Assembly: GCF_029320955.1 (NCBI RefSeq)
Contig: NZ_CP119757.1
Span: 1,364,001 to 1,428,000, forward strand
Direction: 5' to 3'
Length of the DNA stretch: 64,000 nucleotides
Origin: Flavobacterium sp. YJ01
Lineage (GTDB): Bacteria; Bacteroidota; Bacteroidia; Flavobacteriales; Flavobacteriaceae
Position numbers and translations under genes: made by a program. Below are positions 36,086 through 45,715 of this stretch, one piece after another (within the stretch, counting starts at the first letter, position 1; every line of letters starts with the position of its first letter). The notes below the pieces were generated by a model. The model had not been told where the DNA came from and did no database searches. It worked only from the letters and a program-made list of their open reading frames with translations.

Positions 36086-37638
36086 GCTTCAATTTCTTTA
36101 ATGATGTTAGCAATATCAGCACGCAATCGGTCTATTTTTACTACTGTTTTGGCAACTTGTCGATTCAATTCATCGATAACAATTTGTTCCCTATTATCCT
36201 TGGCTTCCACATACGAACTCACCGAAAGGTTATAATCGTTTTCGGCAATTTTGGTATTGTCGATAGTAGTTGCTATATGAGGAACTTCTTCTTTGCTATC
36301 GAACATATTCATAATTTTATCAATATGCTTGTTAGTCAATTCGTTATTGTTGGTTACTTTTTTGAAGAAGTTTTCGCCGGTCGCATCGATGAATTGGGTT
36401 TTGTTCTCCGTTTTATTTTTAGCTAATACCAAAATATTTACTGCTATGGAAGTACCATAGAACAAGTTAGGCGCTAGAGCAATTACAGACTCTACGAAGT
36501 TATTGTCTACTAAATATTTTCTAATTTTTTGTTCGGCACCACCACGATAAAAGATACCCGGGAAACAAACAATGGCTGCTCGACCTTTGCTAGAAAGGTA
36601 ACTTAGCGCATGGAGTACAAAGGCAAAATCTGCTTTCGATTTTGGCGCCAAAACCCCTGCCGGTGCAAAACGGTCGTCGTTAATCAGTGTAGGGTCATCA
36701 CTGCCAATCCAATTTACCGAGTAAGGCGGATTGGAGACGATGGCATCAAAAGGTTTGTCATCGCCAAAATGTGGATCTAACAAAGTATTTCCTAATGCAA
36801 TGTTGAATTTGTCGTAGTTGATGTTGTGCAAAAACATGTTCATACGTGCCAAGTTGTATGTGGTATGGTTTATTTCCTGACCAAAGAAACCTTCTTCAAT
36901 AATATGACTTTCAAAGTGTTTTTTGGCTTGTAACAATAATGAACCTGAGCCCGCCGCAGGATCATAAATTTTATTTACGGTTGTTTGCCCATGCATAGCC
37001 AATTGTGCAATAAGCTTAGATACGTGTTGTGGCGTGAAAAACTCTCCACCGGACTTTCCTGCATTGGCTGCATAATTGCCAATAAGAATTTCATAGGCAT
37101 CTCCAAAAAGATCTATTTGATTGTCTTCAAATTTATCAATTTCTCTAAAATTTAGTTCTTCAATACCTTTTATTACAGCTGCTAAACGGCTATTTTTGTT
37201 TTCCACCGTATTCCCTAATCGTGTACTCGTGGTGTCAAAATCGGCAAACAATCCTTTGATATCTTGTTCTGAAGGATAGCCATTAGCTGAACTTTCAATC
37301 GCATTGAAAATTTCTTTTAAGTCTGTGTTTAAATTAGGATTTGTATTGGCAGTTTTAGCAATATTTACAAAAAGTTGGCTCGGATAAATAAAATAGCCTT
37401 TGGTTTTGATGGCATCGTCTTTTATCTCGGGGGCGATGTCATTATCAGAGTAATTTGCATAGTTGACACTATCATCACCACCTTCTATATAGTTTGTAAA
37501 GTTTTCACTAATATAGCGATAGAAAAGTGTTCCGAGTACAAATTGTTTAAAATCCCAACCATCTACAGCACCACGAACCTCGTTGGCTATCTTCCATATT
37601 TGATTTAGTAATGCTTGTTTTTGAATTGTGCTTGTCAT
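36082..37638 (-). CDS. hsdM: Type I restriction enzyme, M subunit
   Basis: A 518-residue adenine methyltransferase subunit. The helical N-terminal domain (about 1-165) is followed by [12 protein letters not shown], AdoMet motif [11 protein letters not shown] (226-235) and the catalytic NPPY at 303-306. The length is that of type IC HsdM. It is the first gene of the operon; no strong promoter was identified in the AT-rich stretch upstream. It methylates adenine in the target defined by HsdS and protects the host chromosome. Confidence 0.95.
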   Translation of the reverse strand: MTSTIQKQALLNQIWKIANEVRGAVDGWDFKQFVLGTLFYRYISENFTNYIEGGDDSVNYANYSDNDIAPEIKDDAIKTKGYFIYPSQLFVNIAKTANTNPNLNTDLKEIFNAIESSANGYPSEQDIKGLFADFDTTSTRLGNTVENKNSRLAAVIKGIEELNFREIDKFEDNQIDLFGDAYEILIGNYAANAGKSGGEFFTPQHVSKLIAQLAMHGQTTVNKIYDPAAGSGSLLLQAKKHFESHIIEEGFFGQEINHTTYNLARMNMFLHNINYDKFNIALGNTLLDPHFGDDKPFDAIVSNPPYSVNWIGSDDPTLINDDRFAPAGVLAPKSKADFAFVLHALSYLSSKGRAAIVCFPGIFYRGGAEQKIRKYLVDNNFVESVIALAPNLFYGTSIAVNILVLAKNKTENKTQFIDATGENFFKKVTNNNELTNKHIDKIMNMFDSKEEVPHIATTIDNTKIAENDYNLSVSSYVEAKDNREQIVIDELNRQVAKTVVKIDRLRADIANIIKEIEA

Positions 37639-38209
37639 TTTAATTTTATATTGCTATTTTGTTATACATGCTGTTCCTTTTTTTTATCTCAATATTTATA
37701 ACAACCATCTACACAGTCCGATCGTTTAATATTCTTCTATTATTTGCAAATCTACCGTAATAATTGAATATCCGAAGAAAAACCAAAGAAAAAGTTAAAC
37801 TACAAGTTGGGATTAAGTTAGTGTATTTAATTCTTCAATATTTTGCAATCTTTATTGTGTGCTTTATTAAAGATCAAACAATTTGAATTTTCGAGAATAA
37901 AGGACGGAAAGCTTTTTATATTTCAGGATTAAAGCTCTGATTATTTTCTTATAATATAAAGAATACTACAATTTTGCTAAAGTTCTTCTAATGACTTAAT
38001 TCTTGAAATCTAGGATTTTTGAACAACTCTATTAGAAATATGTATGATAGCAAATTTTGATATTCATTTTATTTTTTTTTTTACTCTAAAAATAAAAGTT
38101 ATATTTTAGATACAGTAAAAATCAAAAGTTAGGAATGATAAACCCAATTAACTTTATCTCCAATTTTATTATCATAACCAATATTACTAGCAACACTCAA
38201 AAAGAGAAT
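37639..38209. other. AT-rich region between divergent hsd operon and mrr
   Basis: No gene seen. It must contain the divergent promoters of hsdM and the Mrr-like gene. No clear repeats. Confidence 0.4.
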
Positions 38210-39058
38210 ATGAAAGGACCAGAATTTTTGAAATATATAAATCCAGTTTTAACTATACTTCAATCCAACGGAGGTGCTGGAAATTCATCAGACGTAATAG
38301 AACAAGTAATAGATAAATTAGGAATTACAGAATCAGAATTAGAAGAAACAACTTCAAATGGTCAATCTCGAATTAGAAATCAAATTCAATGGGCAAGATT
38401 TTATTTATTTAAGGCTGGATTGATTGATAATACTCAAAGAGGGATTTGGCGGTTAACTAAAGAAGGTTTAGATAAAAAACTGAGCAACCATGATGATGTT
38501 TATGAATTATTTAAGAAAGTTCAAAATAGCGTAAAAAAGACTACTTCTTCTAAACCACAAAAAGTTGAACCGAAATTTGAAAACATAACAACGGAAGATG
38601 AAGAACATTCTATCGACTTAATTAATATTATACAAAACCTCACACCTAGCGGCTTTGAAAAACTTTGCAAACGTTTATTAACTGAAATCGGAATTAATGA
38701 AATAGTTATAACAGGAGGCTCTGGTGATCAAGGAATTGATGGAAAAGGAATAGTAAAACTTAATGACGTTGTGGGATTAAATATTGTTTTTCAATGTAAA
38801 CGTTATAAAGAAACTGTTTCTCCACATCATGTTCGTGATTTCCGTGGCGCAATGCAGGGGCGTGGAGAGAAAGGACTTATAATAACTACAGGACGTTTTA
38901 CAAAAGAGGCAAAAGGTGAAGCAAATCGTGATGGAGTTACACCTATTGAACTAATAGATGGAGACAAACTTGTTGAACTTTTCGAAAAATATCAACTTGG
39001 CTTAAAGCCAGTTACAGTTTTTGAAATTGACCAACAATTTTTCAAAAGCTTTAATTAG
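38210..39058 (+). CDS. mrr: Mrr-type restriction endonuclease (type IV)
   Basis: About 282 residues from the chosen Met. The N-terminal winged-helix Mrr_N domain (FLKYINPVLTILQSNGGAGN, ending RGIWRLTKEG) is followed by a variable linker and an Mrr catalytic domain: TPSGFEKLCKRLLTEIG, then GGSGDQGIDGKG with D177, and FQCKRYK with Q195 and K197. Such enzymes cut DNA with foreign methylation or other modification. I prefer the ATG at 38210 because the domain begins there; an earlier ATG at 38135 adds an Ile/Asn-rich extension. It sits in the defence island beside a modification-dependent GmrSD-like system. Confidence 0.88.
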   Translation: MKGPEFLKYINPVLTILQSNGGAGNSSDVIEQVIDKLGITESELEETTSNGQSRIRNQIQWARFYLFKAGLIDNTQRGIWRLTKEGLDKKLSNHDDVYELFKKVQNSVKKTTSSKPQKVEPKFENITTEDEEHSIDLINIIQNLTPSGFEKLCKRLLTEIGINEIVITGGSGDQGIDGKGIVKLNDVVGLNIVFQCKRYKETVSPHHVRDFRGAMQGRGEKGLIITTGRFTKEAKGEANRDGVTPIELIDGDKLVELFEKYQLGLKPVTVFEIDQQFFKSFN

Positions 39059-39461
39059 TTAAGTATTCTTCTAATATCATGTATCGGGTTGCTTTTTTTT
39101 GCGCTTGCTAAGCGATTTTCGATAAATGTGGTATACTTAACATTATAGAAATTATGGAAACCTTAAATCAAAACTGGCAGACTTATCTAAAATTGAACTT
39201 TAAGCTGTTATTTTCTTAATTCTTACTTGTTCTTTTTTTGTTTCGGTCGGTGGCAATATTTCAAAAAATACTTTTTTTCCAACCAAAACATTTGGTGTTA
39301 GATGGAAGTTTGATGAAACTGAAAAGTAATATTTTTGGCCATTGTTGTCGGCGTCATTATATTATCGTGATCCATTATTTAAGAATACTCCTAAAAGTTT
39401 TATTAATTTTACTTCTAAAATATCTTAATTATACACGATATTTATAAAAACAAAAATTATA
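39059..39461. other. Gene-free stretch between mrr and the HExxH gene
   Basis: No supported gene. A 69-codon frame at 39238 is low-complexity and unlikely to be real. AT-rich. Confidence 0.4.
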
Positions 39462-40055
39462 ATGGTCGAAAAACTTTACAGAGCCGTTGCTTCAAGATAT
39501 GGAATAGAAACAATACTCGATACGCCCAATGTAAGCTTTTATGCAATAGCTTCCGGAGAGTCGATTCTGGAACAACAACAAATCTTAAATCAGGCTCTTC
39601 ATGAAATTGTCGTTAAAAATACAAACAGCGAGGTATTTGCTTTTTACGTGGACAATTCAACTTTTAAAATTCCTACTGAAAATTTGTTTTTCACCTTAGG
39701 AATAAGAAAGGATATGCTGCCGAAGACTTTGGAAGATATCCCTTTATTTACTGAAATGATCGTTCTTCATGAATTGTCACATCTAATTGAACAGCAGAAT
39801 TTAGGCGGACAGCTGGAAATCGAATTAAATGACTGTGATAAGGCTATCGGCTTAAAAATAGAAAAGCGGGCAGCTTCAATGCAGGAGGATTTAACTCATA
39901 ATAATCAGTTCGGGGCAATCCTTTCTAATCTGATACGCAGACAAAACCAAAATAATCCCCAAAACGCGCTAAGAGCAGCCATGTCTAAGACACTACAGGA
40001 CATTGAAGATGCAATTCTCAATGGAGAAATTGATGAGAGCTTCTATCAGTGCTGA
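39462..40055 (+). CDS. Putative zinc metalloprotease (HExxH) in the defence island
   Basis: A 197-residue soluble protein with a metallopeptidase motif VLHELSHLIEQ: H103, E104 and H107 would bind and activate zinc. A third ligand could be an acidic residue or His further on; it is not obvious. I do not recognise the family. The gene sits 87 bases before a DUF262 gene and runs in the same direction as two such genes, so the three may form one unit. Toxin, regulator of the GmrSD-like nucleases and IrrE-like repressor protease are possibilities; none is demonstrated by the sequence. Confidence 0.6.
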   Translation: MVEKLYRAVASRYGIETILDTPNVSFYAIASGESILEQQQILNQALHEIVVKNTNSEVFAFYVDNSTFKIPTENLFFTLGIRKDMLPKTLEDIPLFTEMIVLHELSHLIEQQNLGGQLEIELNDCDKAIGLKIEKRAASMQEDLTHNNQFGAILSNLIRRQNQNNPQNALRAAMSKTLQDIEDAILNGEIDESFYQC

Positions 40056-40142
40056 ACCGTCTAAACCTAGGGCATAAAAAGCCAATAAAGAGCAGGCATG
40101 TCTTGCAACAGATCTTTACAACTCAAAAACATTGTCGTTCTA

Positions 40143-41555
40143 ATGGATGGAATTAAGGCAGAAATAAAAAAAGTTGATGATATTATCATTCAAAATCTCA
40201 ATATCCCTGAATACCAAAGGCCGTACCGATGGGGAAACAAACAGGTAACCCAACTTTTAGAAGATGTATACGCAAGCTGGAAACAGCAGAAAAAAACTTA
40301 TAGGATTGGCAGTATCATCCTGTTTGAAAATGATGCCCTTCTAGATATTGTAGACGGACAGCAAAGAATCACAACCATTATTCTAACTCTCTTGCAGTTG
40401 TCAGATAATTCCCCGGTTCCGCTTAGCTCAACCTTAAAATATAATAATGTTGATTCCAAAAATGCGATAATTGCCAACTCTGACTATATCGCTTATTGGA
40501 TTGATGAGCATGTTGCTGATCAGAAGCCGGAATTTTTCAACTATATCATCCAGTCCTGTGAATTTGTGGAAGTCAAAGTATCTAGCCATAGTGAGGCATT
40601 TCAAATGTTCGACTCCCAAAACAGCAGGGGTAAAGAACTGGAAGCTTACAATCTTCTAAAAGCCTACCATATCAGGGCAATGGAAGAAGAAAAGCAAGAA
40701 GTGAAAATTAAGTGTGACCAAAGGTGGGAAAATGCAACCCGCCATGCTTTAAAGCAAAACAATACAATGGATATCTTAAAGCAATTGTTTAATGAACAAC
40801 TGTATCGTCCCCGTTTATGGTCCAGAAAAGAAGAAGCGTTTCAGTTAAACAAAAACAATTTACATGAATTTAAAGGAACAGCATTCAGTTCTGATCAAAG
40901 TGTAAAGCACCCTTTTCAGAATAAAGATTTCTTGCTGGATTATGCTTTAGGCCATTTAGAGAAAAATAATTTAAAACTTCAAGCTGTAAAAGAGAGATTT
41001 GAATCCCTTAGGCTTGAAAATGTGAATCAGTTTGTTTCGATCAATGAAAATATAGTTAACGGTAAGGCTTTTTTTGGATACATAGAGACCTACACGGAAA
41101 TATACAAACAATTATTCATTTATTTGGATGACACCACATCAGCTGCCGAGTTTAAGGAATTTTATAAAACTTTCGTCGATCATACCCATAATCGTAAAGG
41201 GGATTTATATTTAAAAGAATTGTACAAATCATTAATTTTCTTTCTTTTTGATAAATATGGAGAAGATGGTTTGCTTCGATATTATAAATTATTGTATGTC
41301 ATTGTATACCGTGTCAGATTAGAGAAAAAACAAGTCAAGTACAATGATGTAATGAAATATGCCCTTATGCAGCAGCTGTTTTTCACTATAGATAAAAGCA
41401 AAAACTATTCCGATTTAAAAGACTTGCAGATAATGATGCTAAGACCAATTGATTGCCGAAAGGAAATAAGTTATGTCCTAAAAGCCATGTTTTCGTTTAA
41501 TATCACTATCAGCACTAAAGACAAAAATATAAATCTATCAAGATACAAGAAATAG
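40143..41555 (+). CDS. DUF262 protein (GmrS-like), without visible nuclease domain
   Basis: About 470 residues from the chosen Met (MDGIKAEIKK; an in-frame ATG at 40098 adds 15 residues). The N-terminal DUF262 domain is clear: IPEYQRPYRWG, then DIVDGQQRITTI, the ParB-like NTP-binding core of the GmrS half of GmrSD enzymes, and later FDSQNSRGKELEAYNLLKAYHI. The C-terminal half is helical and I see no DUF1524 HNH motif. The next gene, three bases downstream, is a DUF262 protein with an HNH-like end. The pair would form an NTP-dependent type IV restriction system against modified phage DNA. Confidence 0.82.
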   Translation: MDGIKAEIKKVDDIIIQNLNIPEYQRPYRWGNKQVTQLLEDVYASWKQQKKTYRIGSIILFENDALLDIVDGQQRITTIILTLLQLSDNSPVPLSSTLKYNNVDSKNAIIANSDYIAYWIDEHVADQKPEFFNYIIQSCEFVEVKVSSHSEAFQMFDSQNSRGKELEAYNLLKAYHIRAMEEEKQEVKIKCDQRWENATRHALKQNNTMDILKQLFNEQLYRPRLWSRKEEAFQLNKNNLHEFKGTAFSSDQSVKHPFQNKDFLLDYALGHLEKNNLKLQAVKERFESLRLENVNQFVSINENIVNGKAFFGYIETYTEIYKQLFIYLDDTTSAAEFKEFYKTFVDHTHNRKGDLYLKELYKSLIFFLFDKYGEDGLLRYYKLLYVIVYRVRLEKKQVKYNDVMKYALMQQLFFTIDKSKNYSDLKDLQIMMLRPIDCRKEISYVLKAMFSFNITISTKDKNINLSRYKK

Positions 41556-41558
41556 CAA

Positions 41559-43391
41559 ATGGAGCATAAAAACCTAAACAAAAACATTTCTCGGATTTTA
41601 AATGACAAATACGTCGTTCCCCTTTATCAAAGAAACTTTGCCTGGGGTGAAAATGAAATATACCAGCTATTGCAGGATATCTATGAAAATTTTAAAAAAG
41701 CCCCCAAGGGAAATTATTTTATAGGGAGCCTAATTGTTTTAAAAAGGGTAGATGGTGATTATGAAATTATTGATGGCCAGCAGCGATTAACCACAATCTC
41801 TTTAATTGCAAAATTCTTGGATGGCGGTCTTGCATCTCCGAAACTTAAATATGATTCGAGACCTGAAGCAGAAGATTTTTTAAAAAGCTATTACCAGGAT
41901 CCCGAAAGAATATATTCATCGAGTCACGATAAAGTCTCTCATTTTATAGATGCGGTAAGCCATATCAAAAATGTCAATGTAACCCCTAAAGCCTTACAGC
42001 AGACACCTTTAATGAGTTTAGACAAAAATAACCGGGAGGAATTCAAGGAGTATTTTTTTAATAACGTTATTATAATCAGGGTCGAAATACCATCTGATAC
42101 AGATGTTGCCCATTATTTTGAGATAATGAATAACCGCGGAGAACAATTGCAAGAGCATGAAATCTTGAAGGCAAGAATTCTTGAAAAGGAAAAAGATTCT
42201 CCATATTTTAAAATATATTCAAAAATTTGGGACGCCTGCTCTCAAATGAATCAGCATGTGCAGAAGTATTTTTCGCCAGCTGAACGATCTGCCTTATTTG
42301 GATCTGACTATAATTCTTTTAGTTATGATTTCTCGAAGATTAGTGGCGGAAAAGAGGACACCAGGCTAGCTCTGAGCATTGATCAGATTTTATCTGATCC
42401 AATTATTTATCATGAAACTGAAGATAATTCAATAGAAAACGAAAATGATAATGAGTTAGAAAATTTTAATTCAATCATAGATTTTCCAAACTTTCTAATG
42501 CATGTCTTTAAACTAAATTACAGCGCAATTCATAGAGACATCCCTCTTAATGGTGACGACCTCCTGTACATGTATAATGTTTTGGAGAAACATATAAATG
42601 CAAAAGATTTCCTCAGGGACCTGCTTTTTTACAGAACTGTATTTGATCGATTTGTCATTAAAACAGTTCAGGGTGAAAAGTCTGATGAGGATTATAAGTG
42701 GTCTTTGCAAAAACCTGAGTTGTACTATTCAAAAAGTAAAAAGCAAAACCGTTTAATTTTTAAAAAGACATTTGATGATCAAAAAAGGATAATAAAAGCC
42801 CTTTCAATGTTGCAGGTTACTTTTAGGACTAAAAAATATAAAAATTGGCTCCAAGAACTGCTTAGCTGGTTTTCGGGATATAACAGTTTTAATATCAGCA
42901 ATTCCGATTTTTTATCAAAATTAGATAATCTAATACTCACCATTTACGACCAAAATGAAAAATTAGCTTTGATTATTGATGATAAAAATTACGCTCAAGG
43001 CACAAATACGCCTCACTTTTTATTGAACTTTATTGACTATTTGATGTGGGTTGAAAATCAATCAGGGTATAATTTTGAATTTAAATATCGAAATTCAGTA
43101 GAGCATCACTTGGCCCAATCTTCAGTAAATAAATCAAATGAATTGTTTTTAGATAATTTAGGCAATTTATGTCTGGTTGGTAAAAGTCTAAATTCAAGAA
43201 TGAATAGCGAAAGTGCCGTCGGTAAAGCGACTGAAACCGGCAAGTATTATAGAGCTGATTTGCCTCCAAAACAAAAATGTATGTATGATATCACCAACAA
43301 AAAAGGAAATTGGGGCGTAACAGAAATATTAGAGCATTATGAGAATATAATCCATAAATTAAAAAACAAAGAAAAAATTTTAAACTCTTGA
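41559..43391 (+). CDS. DUF262-DUF1524 protein (GmrSD-like nuclease)
   Basis: A 610-residue protein. The N-terminal DUF262 domain has VPLYQRNFAWG (20-30), IIDGQQRLTT (71-80) and FEIMNNRGEQLQEHEILKAR. The C-terminal DUF1524 HNH-like domain shows SVEHHLAQS (E515, H516, H517), LDNLGNLCLVG (N536) and SLNSRMNS (N545), the His-Asn-Asn pattern of this nuclease. In GmrSD the DUF262 part hydrolyses NTP and DUF1524 cuts glucosylated DNA. It is translationally close to the preceding DUF262 gene. It is the last gene of block 2 before the right attachment scar. Confidence 0.87.
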   Translation: MEHKNLNKNISRILNDKYVVPLYQRNFAWGENEIYQLLQDIYENFKKAPKGNYFIGSLIVLKRVDGDYEIIDGQQRLTTISLIAKFLDGGLASPKLKYDSRPEAEDFLKSYYQDPERIYSSSHDKVSHFIDAVSHIKNVNVTPKALQQTPLMSLDKNNREEFKEYFFNNVIIIRVEIPSDTDVAHYFEIMNNRGEQLQEHEILKARILEKEKDSPYFKIYSKIWDACSQMNQHVQKYFSPAERSALFGSDYNSFSYDFSKISGGKEDTRLALSIDQILSDPIIYHETEDNSIENENDNELENFNSIIDFPNFLMHVFKLNYSAIHRDIPLNGDDLLYMYNVLEKHINAKDFLRDLLFYRTVFDRFVIKTVQGEKSDEDYKWSLQKPELYYSKSKKQNRLIFKKTFDDQKRIIKALSMLQVTFRTKKYKNWLQELLSWFSGYNSFNISNSDFLSKLDNLILTIYDQNEKLALIIDDKNYAQGTNTPHFLLNFIDYLMWVENQSGYNFEFKYRNSVEHHLAQSSVNKSNELFLDNLGNLCLVGKSLNSRMNSESAVGKATETGKYYRADLPPKQKCMYDITNKKGNWGVTEILEHYENIIHKLKNKEKILNS

Positions 43392-43544
43392 TCAATATAT
43401 ATCAACAGTCTGAGTATAATTTTCTTCAGCATCTAAACATTTTATTATCGTTAGTGCTTTTGAGATTTTTTCACAAGTTTCCCGGCTATTTCTCGATTTT
43501 TTTTCCTACATTTACAGAGGTTATTAAACCCAAGAATTTTAAGA

Positions 43545-43561
43545 GTGCCCTATTCGTGCCC
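43545..43561. repeat. Direct repeat near the right end of block 2
   Basis: GTGCCC at 43545-43550 and 43556-43561, spaced eleven bases apart and followed by a T run. It resembles the paired arm sites on the integrase side of each block, with a different core, and lies 63 bases before the attachment scar. Confidence 0.4.
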
Positions 43562-43623
43562 TTGTTTTTTTGACATAACATGACACCCAGTGTTTGCTGG
43601 TGCTTACGATACAGGTGGCGGAT

Positions 43624-43639
43624 CCTCTTTCTCCGCCAG
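43624..43639 (+). repeat. Attachment scar: 3' end of tRNA-Ser (attR of block 2 / left end of block 3)
   Basis: CCTCTTTCTCCGCCAG is identical to the end of tRNA-Ser(1) plus one base, and differs by one base from tRNA-Ser(2). The rest of a tRNA is absent. It is followed by the same kind of terminator, repeat set and integrase gene as the other two tRNA 3' ends. Confidence 0.88.
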
Positions 43640-43671
43640 TAGAAGTTTCAAAAAGAAACTTTAAAAGTTAA

Positions 43672-43704
43672 AACCCTTTAAATACAAGTATTTAAAGGGT
43701 TTTT
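43672..43704 (+). terminator. Terminator hairpin behind the attachment scar
   Basis: AACCCTTTAAATAC pairs with GTATTTAAAGGGTT, followed by T. It is equivalent to the hairpins at 1177 and 15960, with compensated base changes. Confidence 0.75.
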
Positions 43705-43749
43705 CATTTTTTGGCAATCGTCAAATATCACATGTTATTGCAAAGCGTG

Positions 43750-43804
43750 GTACACTTTTAAGTACACTTTTATTTTGGTGGGTTTTGACCATAAAAAAGT
43801 GTAC
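43750..43804. repeat. Putative integrase arm sites, block 3
   Basis: GTACAC at 43750-43755 and 43762-43767, and inverted GTGTAC at 43799-43804. The geometry is that of block 1 (twelve-base spacing, third copy inverted) but the core sequence differs. Confidence 0.45.
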
Positions 43805-43899
43805 TAATTCAAAGAGAATTCTCTCTGGATTCCCTGAAAACAAAGGTGTCTTTCGAAATTTTTAAATCAATTTGATTATTAATTTAAAAACTAGAAAAC

Positions 43900-45132
43900 A
43901 TGTTAAAAGTAATTTTTTACCTGAAATCGGAAAAGGCAGATAAGAATGGAGAGTTTTCAATATTTGCACGTATTACCTACAAACAAAAAAGAATTTCCTT
44001 AAGCACAGGAAAGACAATCTCGAAAGAAAGATGGGATTACACAAACAAACTAAGAATTGTATTAAGAATTGAAAAGGAAAAGGTCCTGAAAAATTATCTG
44101 GATATTTACCGCCTAAATGTTGAGAAAAAATTCAATAAGCTTTTTAATGTCGATCCAGATGTTCCTCTAGAAGTACTTAAAGCAGAACTTTCAGGAAAAT
44201 CCAAAGTACAGGCAAACAGAACCACACTTCTTCAAATTATGCAGCGACATAATAAATTTTTCGCAAAGAAAGTAGAGGCAGGTGAAAGAGCAGCCGCATC
44301 ACTGCAAAAATACAGACGAAGCTCTGAACTTATCGCTAACTTCATGGTAAAACAATATAATTTAATCGACATTCCCGCCGATGAAATATCAAGTTCCTTT
44401 ATCTACAATCTTGAAGAATTTCTCAAATACGAAAGCAATTTTAAAGGCCACATTGGGATAAAAAACAACTCGGTAGTAAAGTATATAAAAATGTATAAAA
44501 CTGCTTTTAATTATGCTATAAGGATGGAATTAATCCAGAGAAATCCATTTAATGTATATGACGGAAAGCTCAGTGTTAAAGATGCTGTTTTTCTCACACA
44601 GTCTGAGCTTGATATCATAGAGAAAAAAGTGTTCTTTATTGAAAGACTCGACAGGGTAAAAGATATCTTTTTATTCAGTTGTTATACGGGTTATGCTCCA
44701 ACTGACGCTTTAAAACTTTCCCAAAAAAACATATCAAAAGACAATAATGACAACCAATGGATTATATCCAACAGAACAAAGACATCCATAAAGGAAAATG
44801 TTCCAGTTCTGCCGCCAGTCGAAAAAATCATTGAGAAATACAAAGGGAAACAGCTAGGTTTACTGCCTAGCATTTCAAATCAGAAAATGAATGCTTATTT
44901 AAAGGAAATTGCTGATGTCTGCGGAATTAACAAGTACCTCACATGGTATGTTTCAAGACATACTTTCGCGACTACAGTAACACTTGGCAACGGAGTCAGA
45001 CTTGAAAATGTTTCAGCTATGATGGGGCACACTAACATTAAACAAACACAGCACTATGCGAAAGTTCTTGATGTAAACATAATGGATGACATGAATATGG
45101 TTAAATCTAAATATGAAGAAAAAGTTTCGTAA
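43900..45132 (+). CDS. Tyrosine recombinase (integrase 2)
   Basis: A 410-residue integrase closely similar to integrase 1 over the whole length; for example IKNNSVVKYIKMYKTA and LTWYVSRHTFATTVTLGN are the same or nearly so. The catalytic pattern is the same: Lys in the beta-hairpin, Arg-His in YVSRHTF, His in MMGHTN, Tyr in QHYAKV, with Ala in place of the first Arg (TGYAPTD) and Tyr in place of the HxxR His. The N-terminal arm-binding part differs most, in line with the different arm repeats beside it. It should integrate and excise block 3 at a tRNA-Ser 3' end. Confidence 0.93.
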   Translation: MLKVIFYLKSEKADKNGEFSIFARITYKQKRISLSTGKTISKERWDYTNKLRIVLRIEKEKVLKNYLDIYRLNVEKKFNKLFNVDPDVPLEVLKAELSGKSKVQANRTTLLQIMQRHNKFFAKKVEAGERAAASLQKYRRSSELIANFMVKQYNLIDIPADEISSSFIYNLEEFLKYESNFKGHIGIKNNSVVKYIKMYKTAFNYAIRMELIQRNPFNVYDGKLSVKDAVFLTQSELDIIEKKVFFIERLDRVKDIFLFSCYTGYAPTDALKLSQKNISKDNNDNQWIISNRTKTSIKENVPVLPPVEKIIEKYKGKQLGLLPSISNQKMNAYLKEIADVCGINKYLTWYVSRHTFATTVTLGNGVRLENVSAMMGHTNIKQTQHYAKVLDVNIMDDMNMVKSKYEEKVS

Positions 45133-45135
45133 AAA

Positions 45136-45175
45136 AAACAGAGGATTTCAAAATTTGAAATCCTCTGTTTTTTTT
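45136..45175. terminator. Bidirectional terminator after integrase 2
   Basis: AACAGAGGATTTCAAA and TTTGAAATCCTCTGTT form a long perfect stem followed by eight T. Confidence 0.9.
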
Positions 45176-45178
45176 AAT

Positions 45179-45310
45179 TTATTTTCCAGGTTTCTTTACT
45201 GGCGGTTTTAAGGAAGGCGTGTTTCCTGGTGTATCTTTGTTATCACGCTGTCTCTTGTCAGGCTCTCCTGTTGATTTGGCTATTCTTTTTGGTCCGGTTT
45301 TAAGTCCCAT
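45179..45310 (-). CDS. Small basic Pro-rich protein (43 aa)
   Basis: A 43-codon frame on the minus strand (MGLKTGPKRIAKSTGEPDKR, then a Pro/Lys tail PPVKKPGK), ending right at the terminator of integrase 2 and preceding the Xis-like gene's 3' end. The composition is hydrophilic, Lys-, Pro- and Gly-rich and free of aromatic residues, so it is probably unstructured or nucleic-acid binding. I do not know the family. It could also be non-coding. Confidence 0.4.
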   Translation of the reverse strand: MGLKTGPKRIAKSTGEPDKRQRDNKDTPGNTPSLKPPVKKPGK

Positions 45311-45382
45311 GATATTAATTTTTAATTAGTTACCCTCAAATATACATTTTTTCACATGAATATTTACTTACACTTTTTATGT

Positions 45383-45673
45383 TCAACTTTTATTTTCCTC
45401 AAGAATTTTTTCAATTTGACTTGAGTCATACAAGAATATTTCACCAAGTTTTGAATAAGGAAGGATTCCTGTCTGTCTGTATTTTATTATCGTATTTGGT
45501 GAGAGCCCAAATATTTTTTTTAAATCTTCATTCCTGTAATAAGTAGGCCTGCCGTCATTCCCTCTTGAATTTATTTTAGAATCAATGGTCTCAAGTTTTA
45601 AAACGACAGGATCAATCATCTTTTTAACTTTCATAAGAAATGAGAGCTTCTTTTTTTTGACATCCTTTTTCAT
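45383..45673 (-). CDS. Excisionase-like helix-turn-helix protein, block 3
   Basis: A 96-residue homologue of the protein at 16101. The winged helix reads YYRNEDLKKIFGLSPNTIIK, then YRQTGILPYSKLGEIFLYD. It is expected to steer integrase 2 towards excision or to regulate the block. It is encoded behind the integrase on the opposite strand, together with the next gene. The strong likeness to the block 2 copy shows that the two blocks derive from related elements. Confidence 0.8.
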   Translation of the reverse strand: MKKDVKKKKLSFLMKVKKMIDPVVLKLETIDSKINSRGNDGRPTYYRNEDLKKIFGLSPNTIIKYRQTGILPYSKLGEIFLYDSSQIEKILEENKS

Positions 45674-45715
45674 TAATTAAAATTTTAAATTATTAAACAA
45701 AAAATTTTGTTCAGA

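Noticed and set aside
39238-39447. 69-codon frame between mrr and the HExxH gene
   Set aside because: Low-complexity Leu/Ile-rich product with no start context or family; probably chance in AT-rich DNA.
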